Source: Fimihabitans intestinipullorum (lineage in GTDB: Bacteria; Bacillota_I; Bacilli_A; RF39; UBA660). Taken from it: a stretch of 9,656 nt of DNA. This document shows, piece after piece, positions 6,032 to 9,656 of the stretch; position 1 is the stretch's first letter; each line of letters opens with the position of its first letter. The notes beneath the pieces were generated by a model, which was not told the origin of the DNA, made no database searches, and saw only the letters and a program-made list of their open reading frames with translations. The stretch spans positions 1 to 9,656 of the forward strand of contig DVML01000001.1 of assembly GCA_018714965.1 (NCBI GenBank), read 5' to 3'. Position numbers and translations under genes: made by a program.

Positions 6032-6146
6032 AGATATAAATGACAGATGCAATAAATGATCCAATCATTGCAATTAAAAGAAGAATCGCAACAATTTGTT
6101 GTCCATTGATTTTTCTTTTTTTATGTGTTCGTTTTTTCTTTTCCAT
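6030..6146 (-). CDS. Small single-TM basic membrane protein, 38 residues
   Basis: On the minus strand an ATG at 6146-6144 opens 38 codons and a TAA. The protein begins MEKKKRTHKKRKINGQQ, strongly basic, followed by one hydrophobic helix (about 18-37) and ends at IYI. GAGGTG (plus-strand CACCTC, 6152-6157) sits 5 nt upstream, a TATAAT box reads leftward at 6169-6164, and a terminator follows directly, so it looks like a complete transcription unit. The positive-inside rule predicts a cytosolic N-terminus. It resembles the short Firmicute proteins of the DUF4044 kind, but I cannot assign it firmly. It sits divergently from spoIIM and converges with the acetyltransferase gene. Confidence 0.72.
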   Translation of the reverse strand: MEKKKRTHKKRKINGQQIVAILLLIAMIGSFIASVIYI

Positions 6147-6163
6147 GTTCACACCTCGATAAC

Positions 6164-6169
6164 ATTATA
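6164..6169 (-). promoter_or_regulatory. -10 box of the small membrane protein gene
   Basis: TATAAT reads leftward at 6169-6164. The hexamer 17 nt upstream (TTCCAA on the minus strand, plus 6187-6192) is a poor -35 box. The start would fall at the RBS, leaving a leader of about 12 nt. Confidence 0.45.
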
Positions 6170-6189
6170 ATATATTTTTTTTAAAATTG

Positions 6190-6218
6190 GAATATCAGAG
6201 TAGGCAAAAACATATCTT
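6190..6218 (+). promoter_or_regulatory. Candidate SigE-like promoter of spoIIM
   Basis: GAATATC (6190-6196) resembles the SigE -35 element KMATATT. CATATCTT (6211-6218), 14 nt later, agrees with the -10 element CATACAHT at 6 of 8 positions. In B. subtilis spoIIM is a SigE mother-cell gene, which supports the call. The predicted start would fall at the beginning of the RBS, giving a leader of about 10 nt; this is a weakness. Confidence 0.35.
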
Positions 6219-6233
6219 TTATTGAGGTGAAAT

Positions 6234-6851
6234 ATGAAACTAGGAACAGACAAACTAAAAAACAAAGCAGGAAGAAACAAGAAAATACTATATTTTTTGC
6301 TCGGATTATTTATCATTGGAATTGGTTTTGGAGCGTTACTGACAGTTATGATGAAAGTAGAGGATCAAACACTTGTAACAGATTACCTCAATCAATTTTT
6401 TACACAATTGAAAGGAAACGATCTTAATTATGGTTCAGCATTTGTACAAAGTATTCTTTCAAATACATTATTCATCTTAGGAATTTGGCTCCTTGGAGTA
6501 TCGGTCATCGGGATACCGATTATGATTTTTATGTACTTTAGCAAAGCGTTTATTTTAGGGTTTACAATCGCTAGTATGATACAAAATTTTTCTTGGAAGG
6601 GAATTGTACTAGCACTTTTTTATACTTTTCCGCATCAAATATTAGGAATGATCGTATATACGATTTTAATGATATATGCTATGACACTATCGATGACATT
6701 GATTAAAGCATTTACCAAAAAGAAGACGTTAGACTTTAAAAAAGTGATAAATAAATATCTACTTGTCTTAGGATTATGCCTAGTATGTGCGTTGGTTATG
6801 TCGTTATCCGAAGTATTTTTGATGCCATTTTTAATGAATTTCGTCGTATAA
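6234..6851 (+). CDS. spoIIM: Stage II sporulation protein M
   Basis: SpoIIM is the polytopic membrane scaffold of the SpoIID-SpoIIM-SpoIIP complex that thins septal peptidoglycan during engulfment. This 205-residue protein is close to the B. subtilis length (about 214) and has the expected layout: a basic N-terminus (KLKNKAGRNKK), a TM helix (about 18-40), a short extracytoplasmic loop (41-72), a central hydrophobic block (73-118) with 'SNTLFILGIWLLG' and 'GIPIMIFMYFSKAFILGF', and further TM helices (about 123-157 and 175-202). 'FYTFPHQILGMIVY' in the fourth hydrophobic stretch is typical of the family. GAGGTGA at 6224-6230 fixes the ATG. spoIID and spoIIP are not in the window. No strong terminator follows; a GTTTTG/CAAAAC pair downstream is weak. 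Confidence 0.92.
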   Translation: MKLGTDKLKNKAGRNKKILYFLLGLFIIGIGFGALLTVMMKVEDQTLVTDYLNQFFTQLKGNDLNYGSAFVQSILSNTLFILGIWLLGVSVIGIPIMIFMYFSKAFILGFTIASMIQNFSWKGIVLALFYTFPHQILGMIVYTILMIYAMTLSMTLIKAFTKKKTLDFKKVINKYLLVLGLCLVCALVMSLSEVFLMPFLMNFVV

Positions 6852-6943
6852 TGTGTTGAGTTTTGTCGATCGTTCAATCACGCAAAACCGTATATTTTTC
6901 AAGGGAAAACGCCATGTTATAAACAGAAGTAATCATCGTCAAT

Positions 6944-6972
6944 TTGACAGGGCGGACATGTTATGATAAAAT
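6944..6972 (+). promoter_or_regulatory. Strong SigA promoter of the glucosaminidase-like gene
   Basis: TTGACA (6944-6949), a 17-nt spacer and TGATAAAAT with an extended -10 (box 6967-6972) form a near-consensus promoter. The start near 6979 leaves a leader of about 31 nt. Because the -35 box occupies 6944-6949, an in-frame TTG there cannot be the translation start. Confidence 0.75.
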
Positions 6973-6981
6973 TGAACATGT
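6956..6981. promoter_or_regulatory. Inverted repeat around the -10 box, possible operator
   Basis: ACATGTT (6956-6962) and AACATGT (6975-6981) are perfect reverse complements separated by 12 nt that hold the -10 box. A related CATGTTAT also occurs at 6913-6920, upstream of the -35 box. A repressor bound here would cover the -10 box and the start point. Confidence 0.4.
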
Positions 6982-7009
6982 TTTCCGGAAAAACAATGAG
7001 GTGAAAAAA

Positions 7010-7747
7010 GTGAAAACAAAACGGTTAGTTATTAGTGTTTTAGGTATGTTAGCCTTAACTGCAGGTGTAACTGCAATTGGAGGATATACATATTTGACAG
7101 CAAACAAGAAAGATACAGTTGAATTAGTTGCTGCACAAAAAACCAAAAACACGAAAGAATTATCAGTGAAAAATGACTCGGAAGAGAAAAAGAATAAAAC
7201 AGAGGATACAAGTGTGAAAGAAGAGGAGGAACCAGCCTCGGGTACTGAGCAAGTAGAAGAAAACGTAAGCGAAACTGATGCTAGTACAGTTGTTGCTACA
7301 AATGAACAAGTAGAACAATTAGCACCAGCAATTGTCTACGATGGGATGACGATGGATCAGTTAGTCGCTAAATTAAATCGTTCGTTAAATTCTACATTGG
7401 CAGGACAAGGATATGCTTTTGCAGCTTACTCATTAGAGTTAGGTGTAGATCCATATGTTGCAGTTGCAATCGCACTTCACGAAACAGGATGTAAGTGGAA
7501 CTGTAGTACACTTGTAAAACAATGTAACAATGTTGGTGGTATGAAAGGTGGTCCTTCTTGTGGAGGAGGAGCTTACAAAGCATTCCCAACGTTAGATGCA
7601 GGAATTAGAGGATATATTGAAAACCTATCTAGAAATTATTATGCGGTAGGGTTAACAACGCCAGAATTAATGAATTCTAAATACGCTGCGAGTCCTACAT
7701 GGGCAAGCAAAGTTAACGCATATGTTTCTCAGATACGTGCTGCATAA
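7010..7747 (+). CDS. Membrane-anchored or secreted glucosaminidase-like cell-wall hydrolase
   Basis: Starting from GTG at 7010 (RBS GAGGTGA at 6998-7004), the protein has 245 residues: a basic start and hydrophobic segment (about 6-29) without a clear cleavage site, a Lys/Glu/Thr-rich acidic linker (about 33-105), and a C-terminal lysozyme-fold domain (about 112-245). 'VAIALHETG' carries the probable catalytic Glu158, and 'NNVGGMKGG', 'FPTLDAGIRGYIENLSRNY' and 'WASKVNAYVSQI' match the glucosaminidase (GH73-type) pattern. It would hydrolyse peptidoglycan glycan strands outside the cell. Four cysteines at 161, 165, 172 and 184 cluster beside the active site and could form two disulfides, which is unusual for this family in low-GC Firmicutes. 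No LysM, SH3b or choline-binding repeat is present. It forms its own transcription unit with a strong promoter and terminator. Confidence 0.82.
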   Translation: MKTKRLVISVLGMLALTAGVTAIGGYTYLTANKKDTVELVAAQKTKNTKELSVKNDSEEKKNKTEDTSVKEEEEPASGTEQVEENVSETDASTVVATNEQVEQLAPAIVYDGMTMDQLVAKLNRSLNSTLAGQGYAFAAYSLELGVDPYVAVAIALHETGCKWNCSTLVKQCNNVGGMKGGPSCGGGAYKAFPTLDAGIRGYIENLSRNYYAVGLTTPELMNSKYAASPTWASKVNAYVSQIRAA

Positions 7748-7748
7748 G

Positions 7749-7772
7749 AAAAGCAACTTCGGTTGCTTTTTT
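7749..7772 (+). terminator. TTCG-loop terminator after the cell-wall hydrolase
   Basis: AAAAGCAAC (7749-7757) and GTTGCTTTT (7762-7770) form a perfect 9-bp stem with a stable TTCG loop, and the run of T ends at 7772. It begins 1 nt after the stop codon. Confidence 0.92.
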
Positions 7773-7782
7773 ATCTTGAAAA

Positions 7783-7811
7783 TTGTAAAAAGAAAGAAGA
7801 TATAGTATAAT
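7783..7811 (+). promoter_or_regulatory. Probable SigA promoter of mnmA
   Basis: TTGTAA (7783-7788), a 17-nt spacer and TATAAT (7806-7811) lie between the terminator and mnmA. The expected start near 7818 gives a leader of roughly 13 nt, with a modest GGTGA at 7822-7826 as RBS. Confidence 0.55.
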
Positions 7812-7830
7812 AAAAGAAGTTGGTGATACA

Positions 7831-8937
7831 ATGAAAAAAGTAGTAATCGGAATGAGTGGCGGAGTCGATAGTAGCGTCGCTGCCATTGAATTAAAAAAGC
7901 AAGGATATGAAGTAATTGGACTATTTATGAGAAACTGGGATAGTGCTTTAAACAATGATATTTTAGGAAATCCAGATCTCAATCAAGGAAATATCTGCCC
8001 ACAGGAACAAGATTATAACGATGCGAAAAAAGTATGTGAGAAGATTGATATACCATTACACCGTGTCGATTTTGTAAAAGAATATTGGGATTATGTGTTT
8101 ACTTACTTTTTAGATGAGTTAAAACAAGGAAGAACACCAAATCCAGATATTATGTGTAATAAATATATCAAATTCGATATGTTCGCAAAGGAAGCTGAAA
8201 AATTAGGAGCAGACTATATTGCGACAGGTCATTACGCTCGTATGAAAGATGGAAAATTATTACGTGGAGTCGATGCCAATAAGGATCAGACTTACTTCTT
8301 ATCTCAAGTCTCAAAAGAGCAATTAAAAAATGTATTATTTCCGATCGGTGAAATGGAAAAGCCAGAAGTTCGTAAAATTGCAGAAGAATATGGTTTAGTT
8401 ACAGCCAAAAAGAAAGATTCTACGGGAATTTGTTTCATCGGAGAGAGAAATTTTACCCATTTTTTAGAAAATTATTTACCAAATCAGCCTGGAGATGTCA
8501 TCGACATCGAATCTGGAAAAAAAGTTGGCGAGCACATTGGTTTAATGTATTACACAATTGGACAACGTCGTGGTTTAAACATCGGTGGAGGCAAAGAGAG
8601 AATGTTTGTCGTAGGGAAAGACTTAAAGAAAAACATACTTTATATTTCTTACGGTAAGACAGAGTATTTAGTAAGTGATGCTTGTCTCATAGAAAGTGTC
8701 AATTTCAATTGTGATGAACGTCCAACAGAGTGTACAGCGAAGTTTCGATATCGTCAACCGGATAATAATGTGACATTGGAATATTTAGAAGATGGAAACA
8801 TACTGGTAAAATACCCACAAGGTGTATCTGCTGTAACTCCTGGACAGGCTTGTGTCCTTTATTTAGGGGAACAATGTCTCGGAGGAGGCATTATTAAAGA
8901 GGTATATAAGAACCAAAAGAAATTATGGTACCTATAA
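7831..8937 (+). CDS. mnmA: tRNA-specific 2-thiouridylase MnmA
   Basis: MnmA adenylates uridine 34 of Lys, Glu and Gln tRNAs and inserts sulfur to make 2-thiouridine, working with a cysteine desulfurase or sulfur relay. The 368-residue length is normal. The N-terminal PP-loop 'GMSGGVDSSVAA' (7-18) binds ATP. The two catalytic cysteines are Cys109 (in NPDIMCNKYIKF) and Cys201 (in STGICFIGER). 'ATGHYAR' (131-137), 'KDQTYFL' (151-157) and 'YTIGQRRGLNIGGG' (241-254) are family hallmarks, and the C-terminal beta-barrel ends with 'GQACVLY' and 'LGGGII'. The 'FMRNWDSALNND' segment is typical of Firmicute and mollicute-related enzymes. The gene has its own promoter, and the next gene begins 80 nt downstream with another; no terminator is obvious between them. 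Confidence 0.97.
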   Translation: MKKVVIGMSGGVDSSVAAIELKKQGYEVIGLFMRNWDSALNNDILGNPDLNQGNICPQEQDYNDAKKVCEKIDIPLHRVDFVKEYWDYVFTYFLDELKQGRTPNPDIMCNKYIKFDMFAKEAEKLGADYIATGHYARMKDGKLLRGVDANKDQTYFLSQVSKEQLKNVLFPIGEMEKPEVRKIAEEYGLVTAKKKDSTGICFIGERNFTHFLENYLPNQPGDVIDIESGKKVGEHIGLMYYTIGQRRGLNIGGGKERMFVVGKDLKKNILYISYGKTEYLVSDACLIESVNFNCDERPTECTAKFRYRQPDNNVTLEYLEDGNILVKYPQGVSAVTPGQACVLYLGEQCLGGGIIKEVYKNQKKLWYL

Positions 8938-8970
8938 ATCATTACTCTATATTATACTTTTACTTTACAC

Positions 8971-8998
8971 TTGACATTTGACATGGACATGGTAAAAT
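8971..8998 (+). promoter_or_regulatory. Promoter with GACAT repeats upstream of the HTH regulator gene
   Basis: TTGACA (8971-8976), a 16-nt spacer and an extended -10 TGGTAAAAT (box 8993-8998) form a good SigA promoter. The spacer contains a second TTGACA (8978-8983), and the core GACAT occurs three times (8973-8977, 8980-8984, 8986-8990). Tandem repeats between promoter boxes suggest a regulator site, perhaps autoregulation. The start would fall at about the RBS (AGGAGG, 9005-9010). Confidence 0.5.
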
Positions 8999-9017
8999 GA
9001 TAATAGGAGGTTTTAAG

Positions 9018-9656
9018 ATGGATCGCTTAAACGAAATATTACATGAATTAGGAATTTCAAAAGTAAAATTAGCAAAATATTTAGGTGTATCAAGACAGAT
9101 GATTTATAATTATTTGGAACTAGATGACATCAATAAATGGCCAAAAGATAAAAAAGTATTATTATTAAATTTATTAGGAGTAAAGTCAGCAGACGAAATT
9201 AATCATTTAAAAGTCGATACTGATTATATTATGAACGTTGAGACGAGAATCAATAGTTTATTTGAAAATCACGACGATAACGAAGATGGAGTCAACACGA
9301 GTGTATATCGTGGATTAGGAAAAAAACAAAAGGAATTAATGCATAATGTCATTGAATTAATTCACGAAAAATTAGAAGATGACAAAGATGAACAATCGTA
9401 CATGGCAATTAAATATGTATACCATCTATTACAATCAATGGATACAGCGCCTGAATTAAAATATATGCTGGGATATATATCAAAGGCAACTGGTTTTGTA
9501 AAACCTCTTGAATTTGCTTTTGATGAAGAACAACAATTCATTTTTGAAAGTATTATGTTCTCTGCGATGACTTTATACAATAATGGTGGTGCATCTCGTT
9601 CTAAGATTGCTGAATCTCACCGCAGATTTGTAAATCAAATTGAGCACAAGATCGAA
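9018..9656 (+). CDS. Helix-turn-helix transcriptional regulator, 3'-truncated by the window edge
   Basis: From the ATG at 9018 (RBS AGGAGG at 9005-9010, 7 nt upstream) 213 codons stay open to the edge, so the protein is incomplete. Residues about 1-60 form a Cro/C1-type HTH: 'RLNEILHELGISKVKLAKYLGVSR' in outline, with QMIYNYLE as the second part and 'LLLNLLGV' further on. The rest is charged and helical, with no recognisable ligand-binding motif; one stretch (about 100-140) has a 'GLGKKQKELMHNVIELIHEKLED' character, and a later part contains 'YMLGYISKATG' and 'RSKIAESHRRF'. A DNA-binding regulator is well supported; its targets are not. GACAT repeats in its promoter could be its own operator. 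Confidence 0.85.
   Translation, partial: MDRLNEILHELGISKVKLAKYLGVSRQMIYNYLELDDINKWPKDKKVLLLNLLGVKSADEINHLKVDTDYIMNVETRINSLFENHDDNEDGVNTSVYRGLGKKQKELMHNVIELIHEKLEDDKDEQSYMAIKYVYHLLQSMDTAPELKYMLGYISKATGFVKPLEFAFDEEQQFIFESIMFSAMTLYNNGGASRSKIAESHRRFVNQIEHKIE

Noticed and set aside
6861..6898. Terminator after spoIIM formed by GTTTTG and CAAAAC
   Set aside because: Only about 6 bp pair around a long loop, and the following T run is displaced.
6944..7009. Longer N-terminus for the glucosaminidase-like protein starting with TTG at 6944
   Set aside because: The TTG is part of the TTGACA -35 box, there is no RBS before it, and the GTG at 7010 has GAGGTGA at the correct distance and starts a proper signal sequence.
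8430..8657. Plus-strand open frame inside mnmA
   Set aside because: Lies in another frame of a highly conserved gene, with Arg/Trp-rich sequence typical of shadow frames.
1..9656. CRISPR array, tRNA or rRNA gene
   Set aside because: No regularly spaced direct repeats and no recognisable tRNA or rRNA segments on either strand.

Overview
The window is AT-rich and uses the standard genetic code: TGG codes for Trp and TGA occurs only as a stop. Strong Shine-Dalgarno sites and mostly SigA-type promoters point to a low-GC Firmicute. Two endospore genes, spoIVB and spoIIM, show descent from a spore former. Protein style (MnmA, the acetyltransferase, the TasA-like subunits) would suit an Erysipelotrichia-type or related Bacilli/Clostridia gut bacterium. 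That placement is inference.

Layout. At the extreme left a minus-strand gene begins (1-41). Only 13 codons are visible, with a good RBS; it may be an IS transposase. An intergenic region (42-289) holds the promoter of a four-gene plus-strand operon (290-3676). The operon encodes two paralogous small secreted proteins with SipW-type signal peptides (TasA/camelysin-like), a signal peptidase I of the ER/SipW Ser-His type fused to a large polytopic membrane domain, and a DUF5305-like two-TM protein. A hairpin lies between the second subunit gene and the peptidase, and an intrinsic terminator follows the last gene. The likely joint role is export, processing and assembly of a surface or matrix fibre.

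Sporulation segment. spoIVB (3805-4806) has a SigG-like promoter and ends in a terminator that overlaps its own stop codon. It is followed by an Eis-like GNAT acetyltransferase with its own extended -10 promoter. A 38-codon minus-strand gene for a small membrane protein (6030-6146), with its own RBS, -10 box and terminator, lies between the acetyltransferase and spoIIM (6234-6851). spoIIM has a possible SigE-like promoter.

Right part. A membrane-anchored or secreted glucosaminidase-like cell-wall hydrolase (GTG start at 7010) has a strong promoter with a 7-bp inverted repeat around its -10 box, and a TTCG-loop terminator. mnmA (tRNA 2-thiouridylase) follows. The window ends inside a helix-turn-helix regulator gene (9018 to edge).

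The most interesting part is the compact fibre operon with its membrane-domain/signal-peptidase fusion. The overlooked small membrane protein gene comes next.
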